Assembly: GCF_014203835.1 (NCBI RefSeq)
Contig: NZ_JACHJW010000001.1
Span: forward strand, 558,001 to 622,000
Reading direction: 5' to 3'
DNA from: Micromonospora polyrhachis
Lineage (GTDB): Bacteria > Actinomycetota > Actinomycetes > Mycobacteriales > Micromonosporaceae
DNA length: 64,000 nt
Part shown: in pieces, positions 46,798 through 53,951 of the stretch
Position numbering within the stretch: the stretch's first letter is position 1
How the letters are laid out: each line of letters begins with the position of its first letter
Program-made: the position numbers and the translations under genes
Notes under the pieces: model-generated
What the model was told of the DNA's origin: nothing
Databases searched by the model: none
What the model saw: the letters and a program-made list of their open reading frames with translations, nothing else

Positions 46798-47913
46798 TCA
46801 GATCGGGCCCCGCCGTTGGGGTGGCTTCGGCAGCCGCACAAATTCGGTGGCCGAACAACCCTTCTGACTCATCTTTCCGATGCAGCCCCATCCCGTACCC
46901 GGAACGCGCTCGAAATACTGGACGGGCTGCAGCGGGATGGCCTCGGTGGTGAACACGCCGGTACCGCTCGGGATACGTTGCTCGTGGGAGCCGGTCGTGT
47001 CGGTGTACGAGGCGACGATGTGCCACTCGCAAGTGTGGGTGGACACCTCGGGTTGAATACGGAACGCCATGTTCGATTGACCGTTGCCCAACTCGACGAC
47101 GTTGCGGCGGAAGTACAGCTCGCCCTGCGACTCGCCCTCATCAAGAATGTACGGGCCGTACGGCTTGTCGGTCGGCCCACCGGTCAGGTCCCACAGCAGG
47201 CCCTGCCGGGGCCCGGAACCGGCCGGGGGGATGTTGACGACGGTCTGCGCGGTGGGTGCGCGGCACGAATCCTTGACCGCAGTCATGTTGTTGATCGTGA
47301 GTCCGGCAACGCGATCGCTGTTCAGGTTCAGGTCGAATGTCTGGGCCTCACCGCGGTTTTCGGGGCCATGCTCGTCTGACCCCACAGGGCCAGTCGGATG
47401 CTCGACGACTCGGCCGCCGAGCGGCTTCAAGAACTCCCACACCTGTGGGGCATTGCCGTTCATGGCGGTGAGGGTGGCCTGCTCGTCTTCGGTCAGCGGG
47501 CGGTCAAGCAGGATGGCGACGGCCTCCGGGATGTACTGATCGTGGTCGAGGGGGGTGACGGTGGACACGAACGCAGGGCGCTCGCGATCGACTGTCTCCT
47601 CAGCCTGCCTGTTCGAGCGCGCTCGGTCGGTGGCCGTCAACCAGTCCAGGAGAAGGTTGGCTTGGTAAGCGAGCAGCACGCTGACGACGACGGCGGCAAC
47701 GGCGACGGTCGCGTACGCCGCACGTTGCTTCGGCGAGAGCCCGCGAAACCCCGGCAGGCGTTCATCGGCCAGGACAGCCCAGACCCTCGGCCGGGGCGAC
47801 TGCTCAGGCGGCAGTGCGGCAGGGGACGCTGACGACTGCTCGGGCATCCGCTCAGGCGACTGCTCAGGCGGGGGCGCGGAGGACGGAGTAGTCATTCTCG
47901 GATTGTCACTCAT
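46798..47913 (-). CDS. Hypothetical single-pass membrane protein
   Basis: A 371-residue protein. A Pro/Ser/Glu-rich cytoplasmic N-terminus with PEQSP repeats (residues 10-45) is followed by one hydrophobic helix (AAYATVAVAAVVVSVLLAYQ) and a large extracytoplasmic beta-rich domain with four cysteines (DSCRAPTAQT, THTCEWHIVAS, GWGCIGKMSQKGCSA). No family is recognised. The ATG at 47913 has AAGGG upstream and overlaps the stop of the aac(3)-like fragment by 4 nt (ATGA). It is on the same strand as that fragment and probably cotranscribed. Confidence 0.7.
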   Translation of the reverse strand: MSDNPRMTTPSSAPPPEQSPERMPEQSSASPAALPPEQSPRPRVWAVLADERLPGFRGLSPKQRAAYATVAVAAVVVSVLLAYQANLLLDWLTATDRARSNRQAEETVDRERPAFVSTVTPLDHDQYIPEAVAILLDRPLTEDEQATLTAMNGNAPQVWEFLKPLGGRVVEHPTGPVGSDEHGPENRGEAQTFDLNLNSDRVAGLTINNMTAVKDSCRAPTAQTVVNIPPAGSGPRQGLLWDLTGGPTDKPYGPYILDEGESQGELYFRRNVVELGNGQSNMAFRIQPEVSTHTCEWHIVASYTDTTGSHEQRIPSGTGVFTTEAIPLQPVQYFERVPGTGWGCIGKMSQKGCSATEFVRLPKPPQRRGPI

Positions 47914-48161
47914 GGATACCACGCCCTTGGGGTACGGCCGGGCCCAGCGGCACCCCGCGAGGGAAAGGTAGCGTCCCCGACCGTGTCCCGCAGCGCGTCG
48001 ACGATCGTCTGCAGACCATCGGCGACATAGCCCAATGCTGACATCCGGGTGTGGAACATGACGATGTCGCCCTCGGCCAAGCCCAACCCGACCAGATCGT
48101 GGATGAGTCTGTCCCGGGTGACCGGACCGGCAGAGCGCTTGAGAAGTTCCAGCTCATCCAT
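47910..48161 (-). pseudogene. Truncated aminoglycoside 3-N-acetyltransferase (AAC(3))-like gene, N-terminal fragment
   Basis: An open frame of 83 residues. The first 65 (RDRLIHDLVGLGLAEGDIVM followed by FHTRMSALGYVADGLQTIVD and ALRDTVGDAT) match the beginning of AAC(3)/FrbF-type acetyltransferases, normally about 260-280 residues. The homology stops abruptly and 18 unrelated residues run to a TGA. The acetyl-CoA-binding and catalytic parts are absent, so it cannot be an active enzyme. The stop overlaps the start of the next gene. A heptamer array lies 60 bp upstream. Confidence 0.75.
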
Positions 48162-48220
48162 GATCGGAGGGTATGTACCGCGCGATGGCTGGCCTGACGC
48201 ATTTGAAACAGCTCCACAGG

Positions 48221-48248
48221 GGGCATCGGGCATCGGGCATCGGGCATC
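48221..48248. repeat. Four tandem GGGCATC heptamers
   Basis: Four perfect head-to-tail copies lie between the aac(3)-like fragment and the HAD-domain gene, in non-coding DNA. Confidence 0.88.
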
Positions 48249-48276
48249 GGATCGTTGACACCTGCGTCGCAGAGCC

Positions 48277-48804
48277 TCAAGCAGCAGAATCCCCCTGCCC
48301 AATCCAGCTACGGACCGCCGAGAAGTCCGCTTCGGTCAGTCCCAAGTACGGGTCGACACGGTGCAACAACGCCCGCCCCGGATGGTGCGCTGCGACCCAC
48401 CGCCGATCGACGTCCGCCAGTTCGTCGTCCAACCAGACGAATGGACGTCCCGCCGCCCACTCAACGAGGACGAGGGTCTTCCAGTGCAGACCGTGTTTCG
48501 GCTCCTCATCGTCGCCCGGCCAATCGACGACGGGCAGGCGTGGAAGCCCGAGCCGGGGCGAGATGACTTCGTTCGCCTCCGCCATCCAGGTCGTCGCCCA
48601 GACCAGTTGGCCGCCCAACGCCAGCAGCCTGCGTCCGACATCCGGGTCGAGCCGGTCGAGCAGAGGATTGCCGGTGTCGTTCAGTGGCTGCAGGACGGCA
48701 CCGCCCAAATCAGGGTCCCGGCCACCTGGCCGGGCTTTGAACGGGATCAGCGGCCCGTCCACATCCACGTAGATCAAGGGGTGGTTGGCAAGCCCGGGGG
48801 TCAC
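48277..48804 (-). CDS. HAD-like domain protein
   Basis: A 175-residue protein. The first motif is LIYVDVDGPLIPFKARPGG (DxDG, the HAD nucleophile loop in a shortened form), followed by LVWATTWMAEANEVI (motif II) and RPFVWLDDELADVDRRWVAA (motif IV). This matches the actinobacterial HAD domain group that is also found in RNA-repair proteins. A phosphatase role is likely; the substrate is unknown. The start is the GTG at 48804, without a clear ribosome binding site. It may be cotranscribed with the truncated aac(3) gene. Confidence 0.78.
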   Translation of the reverse strand: MTPGLANHPLIYVDVDGPLIPFKARPGGRDPDLGGAVLQPLNDTGNPLLDRLDPDVGRRLLALGGQLVWATTWMAEANEVISPRLGLPRLPVVDWPGDDEEPKHGLHWKTLVLVEWAAGRPFVWLDDELADVDRRWVAAHHPGRALLHRVDPYLGLTEADFSAVRSWIGQGDSAA

Positions 48805-48882
48805 GGTTGAACGGTACGGTGGGCAGGGGATGGCCTGCTCGATGCGCCTGAACGCACGCGTAGCAGTCGGGTCGGCGCAGCC

Positions 48883-49629
48883 TCACATCCGGGATCTCAG
48901 CACGTCGACCTCACAGCCCGGCGCGAAGGGGTCGAAGCCGTGCTCGATCAGCCAGCGAACTGCCAGCAGGCTCCGGAGCGACCACCACGCGTGGATCACG
49001 TCGAGGTCGATGTCGGTGCCATAGCCGGCGATGACGTCGTCGAGGCGCTCCTCGTGTCCGAGAGTGAAGGTGGCGAGGTCGTACAGGGCATCACCCTGGC
49101 CCGCCTCGGACCAGTCGATGATGCCGGTGACATCGTCGCCGTCGACGAAGACGTGCGCGATCTGCAGGTCGCCGTGTGTGAACGCCGGAGTCCACGGCCG
49201 GAGCGCGGCCTCGGCGACCTCGCGGTTGCGGGTGACCAGGTCAGCGGGCAGGACACCGTTCGCCACAAGCAACTCGCACTCGTCGTCGAGTTCCGCCGCC
49301 ACCGCGACGATGCTCCGCCCGGCCCGGCCTGGTAGGGGCGGCAGCGGCGCTTCGTGCAGCTTCCGGATGGTGGCACCCGCCGCGGCCCACGCCGCCGGCG
49401 ACCCGGTCGACGGCCCGCCGAGGCGCCCAAGCGTCGTCCCCGGGAGTGCGGCGATCGCGAGTACGGGCGGCTTGCGCCACAGGATCTCCGGGGTCGGGAC
49501 CGGCGCAAGGGACATCGCCTCGACCTCGACGTCGATGCGCGCCTGATCGGCGTCCACCTTCAAGAACACGTCACCGATACGCAGAGTCGCGCGCTCGGAA
49601 TGGGCGACGACGACTCTGACCTCATCCAC
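48883..49629 (-). CDS. Aminoglycoside phosphotransferase-fold kinase (APH family)
   Basis: A 248-residue APH-fold protein. The N-lobe is short and begins ERATLRIGDVFLKVDADQAR with the ATP-binding lysine. The catalytic loop is TPAFTHGDLQIAHVFVDGDD, in which the Asn that normally follows as HGDxxxxN is a His, a variant I have seen in this subgroup. The metal-binding Asp lies in IIDWSEAGQGDALYDLATF. The substrate may be an antibiotic or a small metabolite. The ATG is at 49629. It is separated from the HAD-domain gene by about 80 nt. Confidence 0.85.
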   Translation of the reverse strand: MDEVRVVVAHSERATLRIGDVFLKVDADQARIDVEVEAMSLAPVPTPEILWRKPPVLAIAALPGTTLGRLGGPSTGSPAAWAAAGATIRKLHEAPLPPLPGRAGRSIVAVAAELDDECELLVANGVLPADLVTRNREVAEAALRPWTPAFTHGDLQIAHVFVDGDDVTGIIDWSEAGQGDALYDLATFTLGHEERLDDVIAGYGTDIDLDVIHAWWSLRSLLAVRWLIEHGFDPFAPGCEVDVLRSRM

Positions 49630-49980
49630 GGGCGACCAGTATTCCGGGGATGATCGCCGACGTCGCCAGTTTTATGACGACCTCCGGCCGGCTACAGCGA
49701 ACTTCGGCCCTTCACTCGTAGACGCAGGCTGCCCGGAGGGTGTCCGCCACCAGGGACCATGGTGGGCTGCTCAGGCAGCTCTCGGCCTTGGTTGCGTGCC
49801 CAGCCGTCCATCCTGCCGATCCAGGAGGACATGCTTCGAGGTGGCGGGGCAGATCGACGTTCTCCCAGCAATCCGGAGGTGCAGCCGATTCTTCGGCAGG
49901 GGCAGCCCTCCCATCCGCTTTGGCGGGCGGAGTTGGGTGCGCCCCCACGCGATGGCGTGAGGGCGCATCGAAGGCCGGGC
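49630..49980. other. Intergenic region, no gene recognised
   Basis: About 350 nt between the phosphotransferase start and the DUF397 stop. Minus-strand frames run through it (for example one ending at 49712), but they have no family signature and share the stretch with competing frames on both strands. The region must contain the phosphotransferase promoter. Confidence 0.45.
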
Positions 49981-50172
49981 TCAGTCGCGGGTGGCCAGGT
50001 CCGTGACGAAGGCCCGCCAGGCGACCGGACCGAAGACCAGCACCGGGCCCGACCGGTCCTTGCTGTCCCGTACGCCGACCAGGCCCGGCAGGTTGTCGGC
50101 CACCTCCACGCAGGCCCCACCACTGCCGTTGCTCCGCGTGCTCTTGCGCCACCGTGCGCCGATCAGGTCCAT
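49981..50172 (-). CDS. DUF397 domain protein
   Basis: A 63-residue protein with the full DUF397 pattern: WRKSTRSNGSGGACVEVAD and VGVRDSKDRSGPVLVFGPVA and WRAFVTDL. Such small proteins are encoded next to XRE-DUF5753 regulators in Streptomyces and relatives (WhiJ-type loci), where they are thought to modulate the regulator. The gene overlaps the end of the upstream XRE gene by 10 nt, so the two are probably made from one transcript. Confidence 0.92.
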   Translation of the reverse strand: MDLIGARWRKSTRSNGSGGACVEVADNLPGLVGVRDSKDRSGPVLVFGPVAWRAFVTDLATRD

Positions 50173-50966
50173 GTCTCCGCCACCTCTGTCATCAACTCAA
50201 GGGACTGCTGGTGTGACAGGGCCAGGCTCCGGATGGTCTCCCACAGTTGGAGCGCCAGTTGCACATCGTCCCGGCGGTCGAAGGTCTGACCGTGGAGCTG
50301 ACCCTCCACATAGACGGTATCCTCCCCGACCGGCGAGGTGGCGATCACGAACGGCCCGTTGAGCCCGGGATAGACCCCGGCCGACAACGGCGCGACGTGG
50401 ATGCGCACCCGGGGCAGCGACTCGCCGAGCTTGACCAGGTGACGCAACTGCTCGCGCATCACCTCTGCCCCGCCGACGCGACGTCGCAGCACGAACTCGT
50501 CGACGACCACGGTGAGCACCGGTGGCTTCGCCCGGGTGAGGATCTCCTGCCGTTCCATCCGCGTCGCCACCTGCTGCTCGACCTCCTCGTCGGAGAGCAG
50601 CCCGACCCCGGAGAGGATGGTGCGCATGTAGGCCTCGGTCTGCAACAGCCCCGGCACGAACAGCGACTCGAACCAGCGGAGCGCCAGGGCCTCCTGCTCG
50701 ATGCCGACCCACTCCCGGAACCAGGGCACCACGCTGTCCCGGCTGAGCCGCCGCTGGATCCGGGCGAAGACACCGTTGGTGCCGAGCACCAGGTCACAAC
50801 GGCGCGCGAAGTCGGGACTGGGGCGGCGGTCCCCCGTCTCCACCTTCGCCACCATGCCGCTCGAATAGTTGATGGCCTCGGCGAGTTGGATCTGCGACAT
50901 TCCGGCAGCCCCACGGGCAACCTTCAATTCTTCACCGAACAGTTCGAGCATGGGCGACTTGTTCAC
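50163..50966 (-). CDS. XRE-family regulator with DUF5753 domain
   Basis: A 267-residue transcription regulator. The N-terminal helix-turn-helix is GMSQIQLAEAINYSSGMVAK followed by VETGDRRP; the rest is the DUF5753 ligand-binding-like domain (ALRWFESLFVPGLLQTEAYM, ERQEILTRAKPPVLTVVVDE). These proteins pair with DUF397 proteins and affect development or secondary metabolism in Streptomyces. The GTG start at 50966 has GGAGG 7 nt upstream; an upstream in-frame codon at 51011 is less likely. It overlaps the DUF397 gene by 10 nt. Confidence 0.93.
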   Translation of the reverse strand: MNKSPMLELFGEELKVARGAAGMSQIQLAEAINYSSGMVAKVETGDRRPSPDFARRCDLVLGTNGVFARIQRRLSRDSVVPWFREWVGIEQEALALRWFESLFVPGLLQTEAYMRTILSGVGLLSDEEVEQQVATRMERQEILTRAKPPVLTVVVDEFVLRRRVGGAEVMREQLRHLVKLGESLPRVRIHVAPLSAGVYPGLNGPFVIATSPVGEDTVYVEGQLHGQTFDRRDDVQLALQLWETIRSLALSHQQSLELMTEVAETWT

Positions 50967-51378
50967 GGACAACCTCCGGACAACTGGGAGACCGACGCTA
51001 GGGATCCACAAACGCGCTGGTGGCGACGTCTACACATCGGACAGTAGTACCGCGGACACCGAAATGCACCCAGCAGTCACCCGGGCTGCCAATATTGGCG
51101 GGCGGTCCGTAAAGGTGATCTCTAATTGCGGTTTGGAACCGGCATCGGCCCACTACGCACGCTTAACCAATTATGGAATCGGGAGCGGAGATACGGGCCC
51201 GCACGATCGGGTCCGACACCTCTGACGAATCCCGTCCGAAGTCCTCGTCGCCCTGATCGACCACGGCAGCAGAAGTGACGGCTGGCTACCCCGACCGGGT
51301 GAACCTCGTCTCGTCGGGAACTTCCCCGCCGCTCGGGCCGACCAACAGGCAGCACGTCCCTGAGGAACGGAGAGCATC
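50967..51378. promoter_or_regulatory. Divergent intergenic region upstream of the copper operon
   Basis: About 410 nt between the XRE gene (minus) and the PCu(A)C gene (plus). It holds both promoters. A moderately AT-richer part lies at about 51085-51185. No reading frame on either strand has a ribosome binding site and family signature, and I could not identify a copper-regulator box. Confidence 0.4.
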
Positions 51379-51936
51379 GTGTCGCACCTGGTCACCCGCC
51401 GGGCAGCCGCCCGTACGACCCTGGCGATGGTCGCCGCCCTGGCGGTCACCGGCGTCGCCGGGTGCGCCGCGACCGACCCGCCGCCGAACGCTCAGCCCAG
51501 CGCAAGCGGCTCTACGGGCACGCCGACCGGTGGCGTCACCGTCCGGGACCCGTGGGCGAAGGCCGCCGACACCGGCATGACCGCCGTCTTCGGCACCCTG
51601 GTCAACGACGGTCCGACGGACATCACGATCACCGGTGCCACCTCCCCGCTCTCCCCGATCGAACTACACGAGATGGCCATGGAGGCCGGAAAGATGGTCA
51701 TGCGGCAGAAGACCGGCGGGCTCACCATCAAGGCGAAGAGCAGCCACCCGCTGGAGCCCGGCGGCGACCACCTCATGCTGATGAAGCTCGCCAAGCCGAT
51801 CAAGGCCGGTGACGAGGTGAGCCTCACCCTCACCCTGGCCGACGGCAGCAGCATCCCGGTCACGGCCGTCGCCAAGCCGTTCGCCGGCGCGCAGGAGAGC
51901 TACGCCCCCGACACGCACGGCGGCCACCCGGCATGA
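51379..51936 (+). CDS. Periplasmic-type copper chaperone PCu(A)C lipoprotein
   Basis: A 185-residue exported lipoprotein (signal peptide with lipobox GVAGC at about residue 28). The PCu(A)C domain is recognised from IELHEMAMEAGKMVMRQKTG and LEPGGDHLMLMKLAKPIKAG, which contain the His/Met Cu(I) ligands (HxM...M...HxM). It is the Streptomyces ECuC-type chaperone that passes copper to cytochrome oxidase and other cuproproteins. The GTG has GGAG upstream. It is the first gene of a copper operon and overlaps the DyP gene by 4 nt. Confidence 0.93.
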   Translation: MSHLVTRRAAARTTLAMVAALAVTGVAGCAATDPPPNAQPSASGSTGTPTGGVTVRDPWAKAADTGMTAVFGTLVNDGPTDITITGATSPLSPIELHEMAMEAGKMVMRQKTGGLTIKAKSSHPLEPGGDHLMLMKLAKPIKAGDEVSLTLTLADGSSIPVTAVAKPFAGAQESYAPDTHGGHPA

Positions 51937-53213
51937 CCGACCAGCGGGAAACCGGCACGACCGACCAGCGGGAAACCGCCACGACCGACCAGCGGGAAAC
52001 CCGCCGGCTGAGCCGCCGCCACCTGCTCACCAGCGGAACCGTCGCCGGTGGGGCCGTCCTCGGCGGCGCGATCGGCGCGACGCTCACCCGGGACCCGGGG
52101 CAGCCGGCACCGACCCCGGTCGCCGCAGACACCACCATCGGTACGGCGATCGAGCCGTTCCACGGTCCTCGACAGGCCGGAATCGCCACCCCGCCCCAGG
52201 CGCACGCCTCGTTCGTCGCGTTCACCCTGCACCAGGCGACGGACCGGGCGGCCCTGGTCCGGCTGATGCGGCTGCTCACCGACGACGCCGCCCGACTGAC
52301 CCAGGGGCAACCCGCCCTGGCCGACACCGAACGGGAACTGGCCCTGCTGCCGGCCCGACTCACCGTCACCTTCGGCTTCGGTCCCGGGTTCTACCGTGCC
52401 GCCGGGCTCGACGACCGCCGGCCGGCATCGGTTGCCGACCTACCGCCGTTCAGCATCGACCGACTGCAACCCCGCTGGTCCGGCGGAGACCTGCTGATCC
52501 AGATCTGTGCCGACGACGCGGTCACCGTGGCCCACGCCCAACGGATGCTGGTCAAGGACGCCCGCCCGTTCGGCACCGTCCGCTGGACCCAGCTCGGTTT
52601 CCGGCGCAGCCGGGGCGTACAGGGGGAGACAGCCACCCAGCACAACCTGCTCGGACAGTTGGACGGCACCACCAACCCGAAGCCCGGAACCACCGCGTTC
52701 GAGCAGGCGGTCTGGGTGCCCGACGGTCCGGCCTGGCAACGGGATGGCACCACCCTGGTCATCCGGCGGATCACCACCGAACTGGAGACCTGGGACCTGC
52801 TGGGTCGTACCGACAAGGAACAGGCGCTCGGCCGACGGCTCGACACCGGTGCCCCGCTCACCGGTCAGGCCGAGCACGATCCGCCGGACTTCACCGCGAC
52901 CGACGAGCACGGATTCACCGTGATCCCCGACTTCTCCCACGTCGCACGGGCCCACGTCACCAACGACCGGCTACGGATCCTGCGCCGGACGTACAACTAC
53001 GACGGGGTGCCGGACGCCGATGGTCGGCCGGACAGTGGCCTGATCTTCGCGTCGTACCAGGCCGACGTCGACCGGCAGTTCCTGCCGATCCAACGCCGGT
53101 TGGCGGAACGGGACCTGCTCAACGAGTGGACAACCCCGATCGGCTCGGCCGTCTTCGCCATCCCACCCGGGTGCGCCCCGGGCGGCTGGGTGGGTGAACA
53201 ACTCCTCGCCTGA
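51933..53213 (+). CDS. Tat-exported DyP-type haem peroxidase
   Basis: A 426-residue DyP peroxidase. A Tat signal (RRLSRRHLLTSGTVAGGAVL) is preceded by a repetitive 20-residue leader. The haem-binding region has GQLDGTTNPKPGT (GxxDG with the catalytic Asp), the proximal His in FSHVARAHVTNDR and the distal Arg in RILRRTYNYDG. It resembles DtpA of Streptomyces lividans, which works with the ECuC/Sco copper pathway, and EfeB. ATG 51933 overlaps the chaperone stop (ATGA). The leader is an 8-residue repeat x3 encoded by 24-bp DNA repeats. Confidence 0.92.
   Translation: MTDQRETGTTDQRETATTDQRETRRLSRRHLLTSGTVAGGAVLGGAIGATLTRDPGQPAPTPVAADTTIGTAIEPFHGPRQAGIATPPQAHASFVAFTLHQATDRAALVRLMRLLTDDAARLTQGQPALADTERELALLPARLTVTFGFGPGFYRAAGLDDRRPASVADLPPFSIDRLQPRWSGGDLLIQICADDAVTVAHAQRMLVKDARPFGTVRWTQLGFRRSRGVQGETATQHNLLGQLDGTTNPKPGTTAFEQAVWVPDGPAWQRDGTTLVIRRITTELETWDLLGRTDKEQALGRRLDTGAPLTGQAEHDPPDFTATDEHGFTVIPDFSHVARAHVTNDRLRILRRTYNYDGVPDADGRPDSGLIFASYQADVDRQFLPIQRRLAERDLLNEWTTPIGSAVFAIPPGCAPGGWVGEQLLA
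51936..52007 (+). repeat. Three in-frame 24-bp repeats before the Tat signal
   Basis: Units at 51936, 51960 and 51984 encode TDQRETGT, TDQRETAT and TDQRETRR. The DNA copies differ by a few bases. They lie ahead of the twin-arginine motif and lengthen the N-region of the signal peptide. Confidence 0.92.
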
Positions 53214-53315
53214 GCCGCCGCGGGCCGCCACCGGACCAGCCCGCATCCGGATCAGGATGCCATCCGGACCAGCCCACCACCGACCTGCCCGCCATCTGAT
53301 TCGGAGTCACCGCAG

Positions 53316-53951
53316 ATGCAAACCCCATCGCCACTGCCCGTACGGCTGCGTCGAACGGCCGGTGCCGTGCTGGTCGCCGTACTTGTCGCGCTGGTTCCCG
53401 CCGGTCCGGCCGCCGCGCACAACCGGCTGCGCTCGGCGACCCCGGAGCGGGACGCCACGCTCACCGCCCCGCCCACCGAGGTGGTGCTCGAATTCGCGGA
53501 ACCGCTGAACCCGACCTACACCACGATCGTGGTCACCGACGCCGCCCGGCAACGGGTGGCCACCAGCGAACCGGTGGTCGCCGGCACCCGGGGGACGGTG
53601 ACCTTCACCGAGCCACTGACCGACGGCGGCTACACCGTCGCCTACCGGGTGGTCTCCGCCGACGGGCATCCGGTGCAGGGCTCCTACCCGTTCACCGTCG
53701 GCTCGGGACCGGCAAGCGTGACGACACCGTCGGCTGCCTCCCCGGCCGCGTCGACCGGTGACGCCACCAGTACCGCCGGTTCCGACCGCGCTGCCAGCGC
53801 CGACCGCACTGCCAGCTCCGGCGGCGGGGTCAGCGGCGGCGGGGTCAGCGCTTGGACGATCGCGGCCGGCACAGCCGCCCTGGCCGCCCTGCTCGCCCTG
53901 CTCGCCGGCACCGGTCTCCTGCTGTGGCGTCGACGCGCCGTGCGCCGATGA
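53316..53951 (+). CDS. CopC-family copper resistance protein
   Basis: A 211-residue exported protein. After the signal peptide (cut near PAAA/HNRL) the mature chain begins with the Cu(II)-binding His in AHNRLRSATPERDATL. The CopC beta-barrel follows (TEVVLEFAEPLNPTYTTIVV, TVAYRVVSADGHPVQGSYPF with the second His), then a Ser/Ala/Gly-rich linker and a C-terminal transmembrane helix (AAGTAALAALLALLAGTGLL). It is thus membrane-tethered. The ATG lies 102 nt after the DyP gene, so it may have its own promoter, and its stop overlaps the CopD gene by 4 nt. Confidence 0.93.
   Translation: MQTPSPLPVRLRRTAGAVLVAVLVALVPAGPAAAHNRLRSATPERDATLTAPPTEVVLEFAEPLNPTYTTIVVTDAARQRVATSEPVVAGTRGTVTFTEPLTDGGYTVAYRVVSADGHPVQGSYPFTVGSGPASVTTPSAASPAASTGDATSTAGSDRAASADRTASSGGGVSGGGVSAWTIAAGTAALAALLALLAGTGLLLWRRRAVRR

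Noticed and set aside
48221-48248. Possible integration site of a mobile element
   Set aside because: No integrase, transposase or flanking direct repeats are found nearby; it is a simple tandem heptamer array.
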